From Streptococcus mitis 17/34 (GTDB taxonomy: Bacteria; Bacillota; Bacilli; Lactobacillales; Streptococcaceae): a stretch of 64,000 nucleotides of DNA. The DNA is taken from the NCBI GenBank assembly GCA_000430305.1, contig ASZZ01000003.1:1-64000 (forward strand), given 5' to 3'. A program made the translations under genes and the position numbers. Below the pieces are notes generated by a model that searched no databases, was not told where the DNA came from, and saw nothing but the letters and a program-made list of their open reading frames with translations. Below are positions 17,798-27,251 of this stretch, piece by piece (within the stretch, counting starts at the first letter, position 1; each line of letters opens with the position of its first letter).

Positions 17798-17956
17798 GAA
17801 ACTGTAGTTGAAAAGCTGCTGCTATGTCATGGAAAGGGGGTGAAAGCCTATCGGTAGCGAAGATGTATGCAGGTGGTTTTACTCCCTGCAAGAGGTAGTG
17901 GCGGCCTGACAGAGCCCTGATCTGTTAATCTATGAAAAAGAAGGAATTTATGCCAA
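17798..17956 (+). ncRNA. Structured leader of potABCD (unassigned, possible riboswitch or attenuator)
   Basis: This 159-nt spacer is G-rich and foldable, unlike other gaps here. A 10-bp helix pairs 17815-17824 (GCTGCTGCTA) with 17896-17905 (TAGTGGCGGC), with three G-U pairs. It encloses a 6-bp hairpin TGCAGG (17868-17873) with CCTGCA (17885-17890). A second hairpin GACAGA (17908-17913) with TCTGTT (17921-17926) follows, just before the ribosome site AAGGAA and the TTG start. No T-rich terminator is visible, so control would act on translation or RNA stability. It matches no class I can recall; polyamine sensing is an inference from the downstream genes only. Confidence 0.45.
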
Positions 17957-19114
17957 TTGAAAAAACCAATTATCGAATTCAAAAACGTCTCTAAAGTTTT
18001 TGAAGACAGCAACACCAAGGTTCTCAAAGACATCAACTTTGAGTTGGAAGAAGGGAAGTTTTACACCCTTCTAGGTGCATCTGGTTCAGGGAAATCAACT
18101 ATCCTAAATATTATTGCAGGTTTACTGGATGCGACGACAGGAGATATCATGCTAGACGGTGTCCGTATCAATGACATCCCAACCAACAAGCGAGACGTCC
18201 ATACGGTCTTCCAATCTTATGCCTTGTTCCCACATATGAATGTGTTTGAAAATGTTGCCTTTCCACTCCGCTTGCGTAAAATTGACAAGAAAGAAATCGA
18301 GAAACGCGTAGCGGAAGTTCTCAAGATGGTTCAGTTGGAAGGTTATGAGAAGCGTTCCATCCGAAAACTCTCTGGAGGACAACGCCAGCGTGTGGCTATT
18401 GCCCGTGCCATCATCAACCAACCCCGTGTGGTCTTGCTGGACGAGCCTTTGTCAGCGCTAGACTTGAAATTGCGAACAGACATGCAGTACGAACTGCGTG
18501 AACTGCAACAACGATTGGGCATTACCTTTGTTTTTGTCACCCACGATCAGGAAGAAGCCTTGGCCATGAGTGACTGGATTTTCGTTATGAACGATGGCGA
18601 GATTGTCCAGTCTGGAATACCTGTGGACATCTACGATGAGCCGATTAACCACTTTGTTGCGACCTTTATCGGTGAGTCAAATATCTTGCCAGGAACCATG
18701 ATTGAGGACTACTTGGTTGAGTTTAACGGCAAACGCTTCGAAGCGGTCGATGGAGGGATGAAGCCAAATGAACCTGTTGAGGTTGTTATTCGTCCAGAGG
18801 ACTTGCGGATTACCCTTCCTGAAGAAGGCAAGCTCCAAGTAAAAGTTGATACTCAACTTTTCCGTGGGGTTCACTATGAAATTATCGCCTATGATGAACT
18901 TGGGAATGAATGGATGATTCACTCAACCCGTAAGGCCATCGTTGGAGAGGAAATCGGTCTGGACTTTGAACCAGAAGACATCCACATCATGCGTCTCAAT
19001 GAAACAGAAGAAGAGTTCGATGCTCGTATCGAGGAGTACGTGGAAATCGAAGAGCAAGAAGCAGGTCTGATCAATGCAATCGAGGAGGAAAGAGATGAAG
19101 AAAACAAGCTCTAA
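17957..19114 (+). CDS. potA: Spermidine/putrescine ABC transporter ATPase PotA (TTG start)
   Basis: 385 residues from TTG 17957 ([13 protein letters not shown]), 10 nt after AAGGAA. An ATG at 17950 is out of frame. Walker [10 protein letters not shown] at 40-48, Q-loop [10 protein letters not shown], signature [14 protein letters not shown] near 140, Walker [14 protein letters not shown]-loop [15 protein letters not shown]. The C-terminal 150 residues are the TOBE regulatory domain ([10 protein letters not shown]). An unusually acidic tail ([21 protein letters not shown], in part) ends the protein. It overlaps potB by 20 bp. Confidence 0.93.
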   Translation: MKKPIIEFKNVSKVFEDSNTKVLKDINFELEEGKFYTLLGASGSGKSTILNIIAGLLDATTGDIMLDGVRINDIPTNKRDVHTVFQSYALFPHMNVFENVAFPLRLRKIDKKEIEKRVAEVLKMVQLEGYEKRSIRKLSGGQRQRVAIARAIINQPRVVLLDEPLSALDLKLRTDMQYELRELQQRLGITFVFVTHDQEEALAMSDWIFVMNDGEIVQSGIPVDIYDEPINHFVATFIGESNILPGTMIEDYLVEFNGKRFEAVDGGMKPNEPVEVVIRPEDLRITLPEEGKLQVKVDTQLFRGVHYEIIAYDELGNEWMIHSTRKAIVGEEIGLDFEPEDIHIMRLNETEEEFDARIEEYVEIEEQEAGLINAIEEERDEENKL

Positions 19115-19901
19115 ACTCTTTGTAGTGCCCTACATGCTTTGGATTACCCTATTTGTATTGGCACCCTTGGTCTTGATTTTCGGTCAATCCTTTTTCAATA
19201 TCGAAGGCCAGTTTAGCTTAGAAAACTATAAATCTTACTTTGCGTCACAAAACTTGACTTATCTCAAAATGAGTTTCAACTCAGTGCTATATGCAGGCAT
19301 TGTGACCTTTGTGACTCTGCTCATCAGCTATCCGACAGCCCTCTTTTTGACTCGTCTCAAGCACCGTCAACTCTGGCTCATGCTGATTATTCTGCCAACC
19401 TGGATCAACCTTCTTCTTAAAGCCTATGCTTTTATCGGGATTTTTGGTCAAAATGGCTCTATTAACCAATTCTTGGAATTTATCGGAATCGGTTCACAGC
19501 AGTTGCTCTTTACCGATTTCTCCTTTATTTTTGTCGCAAGCTACATCGAGCTTCCCTTTATGATTTTGCCGATTTTCAATGTCTTGGACGATATGGATAA
19601 CAATCTTATCAATGCCAGTTATGACCTCGGTGCGACCAAGTGGGAAACCTTCCGTCATGTCATCTTCCCTCTGTCTATGAATGGTGTGCGAAGTGGGGTT
19701 CAGTCTGTCTTTATCCCTAGTTTGAGCCTCTTCATGCTGACACGTTTGATTGGTGGTAACCGCGTTATCACGCTGGGAACGGCTATTGAGCAGAACTTCC
19801 TGACCAATGACAACTATGGAATGGGTTCTACCATCGGTGTGATTCTTATCCTGACCATGTTCATCACCATGTGGGTGACTAAGGAAAGGAGAGAACGATG
19901 A
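19095..19901 (+). CDS. potB: Spermidine/putrescine ABC transporter permease PotB
   Basis: 268 residues from ATG 19095 with RBS GAGGAGG at 19082-19088; the longer ATG at 19074 is less likely. It has six membrane segments, the first at about 8-30. The ABC-docking loop is [25 protein letters not shown] near residue 175. It overlaps potA by 20 bp and potC by 4 bp (ATGA). Confidence 0.92.
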   Translation: MKKTSSKLFVVPYMLWITLFVLAPLVLIFGQSFFNIEGQFSLENYKSYFASQNLTYLKMSFNSVLYAGIVTFVTLLISYPTALFLTRLKHRQLWLMLIILPTWINLLLKAYAFIGIFGQNGSINQFLEFIGIGSQQLLFTDFSFIFVASYIELPFMILPIFNVLDDMDNNLINASYDLGATKWETFRHVIFPLSMNGVRSGVQSVFIPSLSLFMLTRLIGGNRVITLGTAIEQNFLTNDNYGMGSTIGVILILTMFITMWVTKERRER

Positions 19902-20671
19902 AAAAATTTGCCAACCTTTATCTGGGACTGGTCTTTCTTGTCCTCTACCTGCCGATTTTTTACCTGATTGGCTATGCCTTTAATGCAGGCAACGACATGA
20001 ATAGCTTTACAGGCTTTAGCTTGAGCCATTTTAAAACCATGTTTGGCGATGGTCGCCTCATGTTGATTGTGACTCAGACCTTTTTCTTGGCCTTTCTGTC
20101 AGCCTTGATAGCGACCATTATCGGGACTTTTGGTGCCATTTACATCTACCAGTCTCGTAAGAAATACCAGGAAGCCTTTCTATCACTCAATAATATCCTC
20201 ATGGTTGCGCCTGATGTTATGATTGGTGCCAGCTTCTTGATTCTCTTTACCCAACTCAAGTTTTCACTAGGCTTTTTGACCGTTCTTTCTAGCCATGTGG
20301 CCTTCTCCATTCCTATCGTGGTCTTGATGGTATTGCCTCGTCTCAAGGAAATGAATGGCGATATGATTCATGCTGCCTATGACTTGGGAGCCAGTCAATT
20401 TCAGATGTTCAAGGAAATCATGCTTCCTTACCTGACTCCGTCTATCATTGCAGGTTATTTCATGGCCTTCACCTATTCGCTAGATGACTTTGCCGTGACC
20501 TTCTTTGTGACGGGAAATGGCTTTTCAACCTTGTCAGTCGAGATTTACTCCCGTGCTCGTAAAGGGATTTCCTTAGAAATCAATGCCCTGTCTGCCCTTG
20601 TCTTTCTCTTTAGTATTATCCTAGTTGTTGGATATTACTTTATCTCACGTGAGAAGGAGGAGCAAGCATGA
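19898..20671 (+). CDS. potC: Spermidine/putrescine ABC transporter permease PotC
   Basis: 257 residues, six membrane segments. The docking loop is HAAYDLGASQFQMFKEIMLPYLTPS near residue 157, and DDFAVTFFVTGNGFSTLSVEIYSRARKG follows in two motif blocks near 195. Both ends overlap neighbours by 4 bp, so translation is coupled across potBCD. Confidence 0.92.
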   Translation: MKKFANLYLGLVFLVLYLPIFYLIGYAFNAGNDMNSFTGFSLSHFKTMFGDGRLMLIVTQTFFLAFLSALIATIIGTFGAIYIYQSRKKYQEAFLSLNNILMVAPDVMIGASFLILFTQLKFSLGFLTVLSSHVAFSIPIVVLMVLPRLKEMNGDMIHAAYDLGASQFQMFKEIMLPYLTPSIIAGYFMAFTYSLDDFAVTFFVTGNGFSTLSVEIYSRARKGISLEINALSALVFLFSIILVVGYYFISREKEEQA

Positions 20672-21738
20672 AAAAACTCTATTCATTTTTAGCAGGAATT
20701 GTAGCGATTATCCTAGTCTTATGGGGAATTGCGACTCATCTCGATAGTAAAATCAATAGCCGAGATAGTCAAAAACTGGTTATCTACAACTGGGGGGACT
20801 ATATCGATCCAGAACTCTTGGAGCAATTTACAGAAGAAACAGGCATCCAAGTCCAGTATGAGACCTTTGATTCCAACGAAGCCATGTACACCAAGATCAA
20901 GCAGGGGGGAACGACCTACGATATTGCCATTCCTAGTGAATACATGATCAACAAGATGAAGGACGAAGACCTCTTGGTACCGCTTGATTATTCAAAACTT
21001 GAAGGTCTTGAAAATATCGGACCAGAGTTCCTCAACCAGTCCTTTGACCCAGGCAATAAATTCTCCATCCCTTACTTCTGGGGAACTTTGGGAATTGTTT
21101 ACAATGAAACCATGGTAGAGGAAGCGCCTGAGCATTGGGATGATCTTTGGAAGCCAGAGTATAAGAACTCTATCATGCTTTTTGATGGAGCGCGTGAGGT
21201 GCTGGGACTAGGGCTTAACTCGCTTGGCTACAGCCTCAACTCCAAGGATTCCCAGCAGTTGGAAGAGACAGTGGATAAGCTCTACAAACTGACTCCAAAT
21301 ATCAAGGCCATCGTTGCGGACGAGATGAAGGGCTACATGATTCAGAATAATGCTGCTATCGGCGTAACCTTCTCTGGTGAAGCCAGCCAAATGCTAGAAA
21401 AAAACGAAAATCTACGCTATGTGGTTCCGACCGAGGCCAGCAACCTTTGGTTTGATAATATGGTCATTCCCAAAACAGTCAAAAACCAAGATGCAGCCTA
21501 TGCCTTTATCAACTTTATGTTGAAACCCGAAAATGCTCTCAAAAATGCAGAGTATGTCGGCTATTCAACACCAAACCTACCAGCTAAGGAATTGCTCCCA
21601 GAGGAGAAAAAAGAAGACAAGGCCTTCTATCCTGATGCTGAAACCATGAAACACCTAGAAGTTTATGAAAAATTTGACCATAAATGGACAGGAAAATATA
21701 GCGACCTCTTCCTACAGTTTAAAATGTATCGGAAGTAG
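20668..21738 (+). CDS. potD: Spermidine/putrescine-binding protein PotD
   Basis: 356 residues. The N-terminal hydrophobic segment (about 4-24) has no lipobox cysteine, so it is probably a membrane anchor or signal peptide rather than a classical lipoprotein. The mature protein is of the PotD/SBP_bac_8 type: LVIYNWGDYIDPELLEQFTE in the N-lobe, YDIAIPSEYMINKM, IPYFWGTLGIVYN and WDDLWKPEYKNS, with aromatic and acidic residues that cradle polyamine amines. It is the last gene of the operon. Confidence 0.93.
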   Translation: MKKLYSFLAGIVAIILVLWGIATHLDSKINSRDSQKLVIYNWGDYIDPELLEQFTEETGIQVQYETFDSNEAMYTKIKQGGTTYDIAIPSEYMINKMKDEDLLVPLDYSKLEGLENIGPEFLNQSFDPGNKFSIPYFWGTLGIVYNETMVEEAPEHWDDLWKPEYKNSIMLFDGAREVLGLGLNSLGYSLNSKDSQQLEETVDKLYKLTPNIKAIVADEMKGYMIQNNAAIGVTFSGEASQMLEKNENLRYVVPTEASNLWFDNMVIPKTVKNQDAAYAFINFMLKPENALKNAEYVGYSTPNLPAKELLPEEKKEDKAFYPDAETMKHLEVYEKFDHKWTGKYSDLFLQFKMYRK

Positions 21739-21752
21739 GAGTTAAACGGATG

Positions 21753-21785
21753 AAAACGAATCAGTCAAGCTGGTTCGTTTTTTTT
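21753..21785 (+). terminator. Terminator of potABCD
   Basis: AAAACGAATCAG pairs with CTGGTTCGTTTT around TCAAG and runs into nine T. Confidence 0.85.
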
Positions 21786-21893
21786 GAAAAAATAGAAGGC
21801 AATTTTTTTAACTGTATGTTTTTCTATGATAGTTGCTTATTTTCATCCCTAGTAGTATACTAAGCTTAACCTTACAGAAAGCGGTAACAAATA

Positions 21894-22099
21894 ATGAAAA
21901 TATCTACTTTTTCAAAAAATTTTTTTGGCCAGCCTTTTTGACTGTTCAGCAAACTGTTATACTATTCTATTTAAAGGATGGTTTGGATCGACAATACCTA
22001 ACAACTGAGTCTATATATTGGGTGACAGGCACCTTTATATTTGTAAATATTTTAGTGGCTGTGTTTAGTAATATGAAAATTGGAGATAAAGAAAAGTAA
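21894..22099 (+). pseudogene. Small two-segment membrane protein, frameshifted in a poly-A/poly-T run
   Basis: From ATG 21894 the frame reads MKISTFSKNFFGQPF and stops. One extra T in the A6T7 run at 21914-21926 would join it to the other frame (FFWPAFLTVQQTVILFYL..., ending at 22099). That would give about 68 residues with two hydrophobic segments and the tail NMKIGDKEK. GAAAGCGG lies upstream as a weak ribosome site. TTGCTT (21833) and TATACT (21857) with an 18-bp spacer could be its promoter. The shift could be a sequencing slip, a phase-variable tract or true decay. I do not recognise a family. Confidence 0.4.
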
Positions 22100-22178
22100 T
22101 AGCGGTAAGAATAATATATCCTGAAAAAGTAAGTAGAGATGTAGAGAATAGGGGTTCTTAAATGGGAATGATTTCCAG

Positions 22179-22207
22179 TTGACGCAGACTTAAAAAAACG
22201 ATATAAT
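22179..22207 (+). promoter_or_regulatory. Promoter of the T-box / alaS operon
   Basis: TTGACG at 22179-22184 and TATAAT at 22202-22207 with a 17-bp spacer. Transcription would begin near 22214 and cover the T-box leader. Confidence 0.8.
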
Positions 22208-22213
22208 AAGAAA

Positions 22214-22387
22214 GTTGAGAATTGATTTTCAATCATCTTAGTCCAGAGAAATGGCGGTGCTGCGAGCCATCTAAGCTAGGAAATCATGCTACTCAATCAT
22301 ACAATTGCATAAGAATAAGAGAATGACAAGTTCATTGAATGAAGGTGGTACCGCGGTTTTTCGCCCTTCGTGATGTGAGCTTGTCTT
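22214..22387 (+). promoter_or_regulatory. T-box riboswitch (tRNA-Ala sensing)
   Basis: The T-box core AATGAAGGTGGTACCGCGG spans about 22337-22356. Its TGGT bulge can pair with the ACCA end of uncharged tRNA-Ala. Stem I apical hairpin ATGGC (22251) / GCCAT (22266) and a GCT at 22288-22290, a plausible alanine specifier, precede it. The terminator pairs GACAAGTTCAT (22325-22335) with GTGAGCTTGTC (22375-22385) and runs into TTTT; the T-box bases would form the competing antiterminator. Low charging of tRNA-Ala would allow read-through into the LURP-one-like gene and alaS. The specifier position is inferred, not folded computationally. Confidence 0.9.
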
Positions 22388-22407
22388 TTGGTTTTTTGGA
22401 GGTGTTG

Positions 22408-22893
22408 ATGAAAACATTTCTTGTCAAACAAAAGTTTCGTCTTGGAGGCGAACGCTTCGCTATCAAGGATGACAGGGGGGAAATCGCCTATCAGGTGGAG
22501 GGATCATTTTTTAAGATTCCCAAAACCTTTACCATATATGATGCTAATGGTGAACAGGTCAGTCAGATCAGTAAAGAAATCTTGACCTTGTTGCCTCGTT
22601 TTGAGATTCAGCTTAGGGATGGGTCGAATTTTGTCATTCGTAAGAAGTTGACCTTCTGGCGAGATAAGTATGAGTTTGATAATCTGGGTCTTCGTATCGA
22701 GGGCAATATCTGGGATTTGGATTTCAAATTGCTGGATGAACGCGATCAGCTGATTGCGGAAATCAGGAAAGAACTCTTCCATCTGACCTCTACCTATACC
22801 GTAACGGTTCTTGAGGATGCTTATGCAGACCTAGTCATTTCCCTCTGTGTCGCGATTGACTATGTGGAAATGCTGGAAAGCCAATCACATTAA
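22408..22893 (+). CDS. LURP-one-related (YxjI-like) family protein
   Basis: 161 residues from ATG 22408, behind GGAGG at 22398-22402. An in-frame start at 22339 lies inside the T-box and would be untranslatable regulatory RNA. Beta-rich pattern of the LURP-one/tubby-C-like fold: FLVKQKFRLGGERFAIKD, VEGSFFKIPKTFTIYD, FVIRKKLTFWRDKYEF, RKELFHLTSTYTV. Function unknown; the fold resembles phospholipid scramblase/tubby C domains. It is the first gene behind the alanine T-box and lies 20 bp before alaS, so its level should follow tRNA-Ala charging. Confidence 0.8.
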   Translation: MKTFLVKQKFRLGGERFAIKDDRGEIAYQVEGSFFKIPKTFTIYDANGEQVSQISKEILTLLPRFEIQLRDGSNFVIRKKLTFWRDKYEFDNLGLRIEGNIWDLDFKLLDERDQLIAEIRKELFHLTSTYTVTVLEDAYADLVISLCVAIDYVEMLESQSH

Positions 22894-22913
22894 ATAAGTA
22901 ATAAGGAGACAAT

Positions 22914-25532
22914 ATGAAACAACTATCTAGTGCACAAGTACGCCAAATGTGGCTTGATTTCTGGGCGACTAAAGGTCACTCAGTAGAACCATCAGTGAGT
23001 TTGGTTCCTGTAAATGATCCAACTCTTTTGTGGATCAACTCTGGGGTAGCAACTCTTAAGAAATACTTTGACGGGACTATCATCCCTGAAAATCCACGTA
23101 TTACCAACGCTCAAAAAGCGATTCGTACCAACGACATTGAAAACGTAGGGAAGACTGCGCGTCACCACACCATGTTTGAAATGTTGGGGAATTTCTCTAT
23201 CGGGGATTACTTCCGTGACGAAGCCATCACTTGGGCTTATGAGCTTTTGACAAGCCCTGAGTGGTTTGACTTCCCAGCTGAAAAACTGTACATGACCTAC
23301 TATCCAGACGATAAAGATTCTTACAACCGCTGGATTGAAGTGGGAGTGGATCCAAGCCACTTGATTCCAATTGAGGACAACTTCTGGGAAATCGGTGCGG
23401 GACCTTCTGGACCTGATACAGAGATTTTCTTTGACCGTGGAGAAGCTTTTGACCCAGAAAATATCGGTCTTCGCCTTCTTGCAGAAGATATTGAAAACGA
23501 CCGTTATATCGAAATCTGGAACATCGTTTTGTCACAATTTAACGCAGACCCTGCTGTTCCTCGTAGCGAATACAAGGAATTGCCACACAAGAACATTGAT
23601 ACGGGCGCTGGTTTGGAGCGTTTGGTGGCGGTTATCCAAGGGGCTAAGACAAACTTTGAAACGGACCTCTTCATGCCGATTATCCGTGAAGTTGAGAGAT
23701 TATCTGGTAAGGTTTATGACCAAGATGGCGACAACATGAGCTTTAAAGTTATTGCAGACCACATCCGTTCTCTTTCATTTGCCATCGGTGATGGTGCCCT
23801 TCCAGGAAATGAAGGCCGTGGTTATGTCCTTCGTCGTCTTCTCCGTCGTGCCTCTATGCACGGTCAAAAATTGGGTATCAATGAGCCTTTCCTTTACAAA
23901 CTGGTTCCAACTGTTGGAAAAATCATGGAAAGCTACTACCCAGAAGTGCTTGAAAAACGTGACTTTATCGAAAAAATCGTTAAGAGCGAAGAAGAGTCAT
24001 TTGCTCGTACCCTTCACTCAGGTCAACACTTTGCCCAAGGCATCGTAGCAGATTTGAAAGAAAAAGGTCAATCTGTTATCGCTGGTTCAGATGTCTTCAA
24101 ACTTTATGACACTTATGGATTCCCAGTTGAATTGACTGAAGAAATCGCTGAAGAGGCTGGTATGACTGTCGACCGTGAAGGTTTTGAAGCAGCCATGAAA
24201 GAACAGCAAGAACGCGCGCGTGCGTCAGCTGTCAAGGGTGGTTCAATGGGTATGCAAAATGAAACCCTTCAAAACATCACAGTGGAAAGCCGCTTTAACT
24301 ATGAAGCATCACAATTGTCTTCTAAATTGGTAGCTATTGTAGCTGACAATGCAGAAGTAGAAGCTGTATCTGAAGGAACTGCCTCACTTATCTTTGCGGA
24401 AACTCCATTCTACGCTGAAATGGGTGGACAGGTAGCTGACCACGGACAAATCTTGGATGAGTCAGGTAAGGTCGTGGCTACTGTGACAAATGTTCAAAAA
24501 GCACCAAACGGACAAGCTCTTCACACTGTTGACGTCCTTGCACCGCTTGCCTTGAACCAAGAATATACCTTGGCAATCGATACAAATCGTCGTCACCGTG
24601 TCATGAAAAACCACACTGCGACTCACTTGCTTCACGCTGCCCTTCACAATATCCTTGGAAACCACGCAACACAAGCAGGATCTCTTAACGAAGTTGAATT
24701 CCTTCGCTTTGACTTTACCCATTTCCAAGCAGTAACTGCTGAAGAATTGCGTGCGATTGAACAGCAAGTCAACGAGAAAATTTGGGAAGCTCTTGAAGTT
24801 AAGACAGTTGAAACGGATATTGACACTGCCAAGGAAATGGGAGCTATGGCCCTCTTTGGTGAGAAATATGGTAAGGAAGTCCGTGTTGTTACTATCGGTG
24901 ACTACTCTATCGAGCTTTGTGGTGGTACCCACGTTGGCAACACTTCTGAGATTGGACTCTTCAAGATTGTCAAAGAAGAAGGGATTGGATCAGGAACTCG
25001 CCGTATCTTGGCGGTAACTGGTAAGGAAGCCTTTGAAGCCTACCGTGAACAAGAAGACGCTCTTAAAGCTGTTGCAGCAACTCTTAAAGCACCTCAACTT
25101 AAAGAAGTTCCTCACAAGGTAGAAGGACTTCAAGAACAACTTCGTCAATTGCAAAAAGAAAATGCTGAGTTGAAAGAAAAAGCCGCAGCTGCAGCCGCAG
25201 GCGATATCTTCAAGGATGTTAAGGAAGTCAACGGTCACCGTTACATTGCTAGTCAAGTGTCTGTATCCGATGCCGGTGCCCTTCGTACCTTTGCGGATAA
25301 CTGGAAACAAAAAGACTACTCTGATCTTCTTGTCCTAGTTGCTGCTATCGGTGACAAAGTCAATGTTCTTGTAGCAAGCAAGACAAAAGATCTTCATGCA
25401 GGAAACCTTGTCAAAGAATTGGCACCAATCGTCGATGGACGTGGTGGTGGTAAACCAGACATGGCCATGGCAGGAGGAAGTAACCAAGCTAAAATTCAAG
25501 AATTGTTGGATGCGGTAGCAAGTAAATTGTAA
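22914..25532 (+). CDS. alaS: Alanyl-tRNA synthetase
   Basis: 872 residues, the usual length. Class II catalytic core about 1-250 ([34 protein letters not shown]). The tRNA-recognition domain follows, then the editing domain with [11 protein letters not shown] near 565 and CGGTHVG near 665 (zinc/editing HxxxH and Cys-His). Near 735 a coiled coil ([18 protein letters not shown]) leads to the C-terminal DHHA1 domain with [14 protein letters not shown] near 845. RBS AAGGAGA; expression is governed by the T-box at 22214. Confidence 0.96.
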   Translation: MKQLSSAQVRQMWLDFWATKGHSVEPSVSLVPVNDPTLLWINSGVATLKKYFDGTIIPENPRITNAQKAIRTNDIENVGKTARHHTMFEMLGNFSIGDYFRDEAITWAYELLTSPEWFDFPAEKLYMTYYPDDKDSYNRWIEVGVDPSHLIPIEDNFWEIGAGPSGPDTEIFFDRGEAFDPENIGLRLLAEDIENDRYIEIWNIVLSQFNADPAVPRSEYKELPHKNIDTGAGLERLVAVIQGAKTNFETDLFMPIIREVERLSGKVYDQDGDNMSFKVIADHIRSLSFAIGDGALPGNEGRGYVLRRLLRRASMHGQKLGINEPFLYKLVPTVGKIMESYYPEVLEKRDFIEKIVKSEEESFARTLHSGQHFAQGIVADLKEKGQSVIAGSDVFKLYDTYGFPVELTEEIAEEAGMTVDREGFEAAMKEQQERARASAVKGGSMGMQNETLQNITVESRFNYEASQLSSKLVAIVADNAEVEAVSEGTASLIFAETPFYAEMGGQVADHGQILDESGKVVATVTNVQKAPNGQALHTVDVLAPLALNQEYTLAIDTNRRHRVMKNHTATHLLHAALHNILGNHATQAGSLNEVEFLRFDFTHFQAVTAEELRAIEQQVNEKIWEALEVKTVETDIDTAKEMGAMALFGEKYGKEVRVVTIGDYSIELCGGTHVGNTSEIGLFKIVKEEGIGSGTRRILAVTGKEAFEAYREQEDALKAVAATLKAPQLKEVPHKVEGLQEQLRQLQKENAELKEKAAAAAAGDIFKDVKEVNGHRYIASQVSVSDAGALRTFADNWKQKDYSDLLVLVAAIGDKVNVLVASKTKDLHAGNLVKELAPIVDGRGGGKPDMAMAGGSNQAKIQELLDAVASKL

Positions 25533-25538
25533 GAAAAC

Positions 25539-25569
25539 AAAGATCTATCCATTTGGGTAGGTCTTTTTT
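25539..25569 (+). terminator. Terminator of alaS
   Basis: AAAGATCTATCC pairs (with G-U) with GGGTAGGTCTTT around ATTT, followed by T residues. Confidence 0.75.
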
Positions 25570-25573
25570 ATAC

Positions 25574-25605
25574 CAAAAAAGCCAAATCCGCTTGGATTTG
25601 GCTTG
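25574..25605 (-). terminator. Terminator of the alpha-amylase gene
   Basis: AAGCCAAATCC and GGATTTGGCTT form a perfect 11-bp stem around a 4-nt loop; read on the minus strand it ends in a run of T. Confidence 0.8.
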
Positions 25606-25619
25606 GTTATCATTAGCAA

Positions 25620-27074
25620 TTAGATTGTATTGGCTGCCCAGACACTTACAGATCTTTCTGAGACTGGGAATTGTCCATAACCTTCTTCATCAATTGTGAC
25701 TTGACCGTGGTGGTTTCCAAGTAAATCTACAAAGGTTTGGTTAGCCCATTCTTGGCCGATAAACATTGACTTGCTGTTTTCTTGGTCATTTGAAATCAAG
25801 ACTGCGATTGGGGCTTGATTTTCAGCACCTGAACGTACCCAACCGATACAGTTAGCATCATCAAAGTAGTCTGTTTGTTCTCCATAGGCCAAATCTTTTC
25901 GGATGGCTAGGAGGCGGTCAAGGACTTCTTTGAAATCTTGTTGAGCATACTGCCCTGAAATCCCATAGTAGTCTCCGTAAAAGACACATGGCAGTCCATT
26001 TTGGCGTAATAGAATAAGGGCATAGGCTGCTGGTTTGAACCATTCTTCAACAGTCGACTCAAGGGCTTGTCCTCGTTGGGTATCATGGTTGTCGACAAAG
26101 GTTACAGCCTTGTCGGGCTTGAGTTCAACCAAGCTATCTGTGAAAATGCCACGAAGGTCGTAGTTGGAACCAGCTCGGCTAGCATCAAAGAGATTCTGGT
26201 GGAGACGAACATCGACAAGGTCAAAGCGTTCTTCCGTTTTTTCAAGATAGTCTAGATTGGCTTCCTTATCGGGATTCCAAAATTCACCAAAAACATAGAA
26301 ATCGTCACCATATTTTTCCTTCATATCGCGGATAAAATTGCGCATAAAGAAAGAGTCAATGTGTTTGACGGCATCCAAGCGGAAACCAGTAATACCAGTC
26401 GTTTCCATGAACCAGTCAGCCCAGTCATAGATGTTTTTGATAACTTCAGGATGCTTAAAGTCTAGGTCGGCATACATGAGGTAGTCGTAGTTACCGTTTT
26501 CGTTATCGACCAATTCCTCGTTGGCCCAGCCCTTGTTGTCTCCTTGAATCAGGTAAATCCCAGACTTACGGCGTTTTGCATCGTAGTCTGTACCTGTGAA
26601 GTGGTACCAGTGCCAGTGGAAGTCATTGTAGGTATCTTGGCGACCATCGAAGGTAAAACTAGTCCAACCATTGATGGTGAAGGGTTCTCCAAGTTCCACT
26701 GTACGGTCTACAGGATCCACTTCAATAACCTGAAAGGCTTCCATGTGATCAGCAGCAGCTTTGTGATTGAGCACCACATCGGCCATAGGTTGAATTCCCT
26801 GTGCTTTTAGGGCTTGAATGGCTTGAAGATAGTCTTCTTTAAAACCATACTTGGTGCGGACAGTCCCTTTTTGGTTGAACTCACCAAGATCGAATAAGTC
26901 ATAGACCCCATAGCCGACATCTTTTTCATTGGTAGCTTTGAAAGCTGGTGGCATCCAGACGTGACTAATCCCCAGATCAGCTAGGTGTGGAGCATCTTCA
27001 GCCAGACGCGTCCAGTGCTGGCCGTCGTGGGGCAGATACCATTCAAAGTATTGCATGAGTGTTTGATTTTGCAT
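25620..27074 (-). CDS. amy: Cytoplasmic alpha-amylase (GH13)
   Basis: 484 residues without a signal peptide, typical of the intracellular GH13_5 amylases (AmyS/MalS type). Conserved regions: MADVVLNH near residue 97, FRLDAVKH near 231 (nucleophile Asp), FVFGEFW-type VFGEFWNPD near 262 (acid Glu) and FVDNHDTQ near 327. It hydrolyses alpha-1,4 bonds of maltodextrins or glycogen inside the cell. A LacI-type palindrome overlaps its promoter region, so it is probably repressed by MalR or CcpA. It is convergent with alaS. Confidence 0.93.
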   Translation of the reverse strand: MQNQTLMQYFEWYLPHDGQHWTRLAEDAPHLADLGISHVWMPPAFKATNEKDVGYGVYDLFDLGEFNQKGTVRTKYGFKEDYLQAIQALKAQGIQPMADVVLNHKAAADHMEAFQVIEVDPVDRTVELGEPFTINGWTSFTFDGRQDTYNDFHWHWYHFTGTDYDAKRRKSGIYLIQGDNKGWANEELVDNENGNYDYLMYADLDFKHPEVIKNIYDWADWFMETTGITGFRLDAVKHIDSFFMRNFIRDMKEKYGDDFYVFGEFWNPDKEANLDYLEKTEERFDLVDVRLHQNLFDASRAGSNYDLRGIFTDSLVELKPDKAVTFVDNHDTQRGQALESTVEEWFKPAAYALILLRQNGLPCVFYGDYYGISGQYAQQDFKEVLDRLLAIRKDLAYGEQTDYFDDANCIGWVRSGAENQAPIAVLISNDQENSKSMFIGQEWANQTFVDLLGNHHGQVTIDEEGYGQFPVSERSVSVWAANTI

Positions 27075-27112
27075 GATGTTTCCTCTTACTTGTCAATCTT
27101 GTTCTTTATTCT

Positions 27113-27118
27113 ATCATA
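27113..27118 (-). promoter_or_regulatory. Probable -10 of the amylase promoter
   Basis: TATGAT on the minus strand at 27118-27113. A 17-bp spacer would place the -35 inside the palindrome at 27131-27146. The assignment rests on position and a partial consensus match. Confidence 0.4.
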
Positions 27119-27130
27119 AACTATCTCTTA

Positions 27131-27146
27131 ACGCAAACGTTTGCGT
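27131..27146. promoter_or_regulatory. LacI-family operator (MalR or CcpA/cre type)
   Basis: ACGCAAACGTTTGCGT is a perfect 16-bp palindrome with the AAACGTTT core bound by LacI-family repressors. It sits about 57-72 bp upstream of the amylase start, over the likely -35. The exact palindrome resembles MalR operators of streptococcal maltose genes; CcpA is the alternative. Confidence 0.75.
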
Positions 27147-27186
27147 AATACTGAATAATAAGTTTTTGACTATTTTATATAAAATG

Positions 27187-27214
27187 TTGATTTTTAAAAT
27201 GAAAGCGCTATAAT
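27187..27214 (+). promoter_or_regulatory. Promoter of the ABC exporter operon
   Basis: TTGATT at 27187-27192 and TATAAT at 27209-27214, spacer 16 bp, divergent from the amylase promoter and about 40 bp before ATG 27252. Confidence 0.7.
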
Positions 27215-27251
27215 AATAGTGAATTACATAGATAAAGAGAGGAGATTTTTC

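Noticed and set aside
22339-22407. Extended start of the LURP-one-like gene inside the T-box
   Set aside because: The bases are the conserved T-box and terminator; GGAGG lies before ATG 22408.
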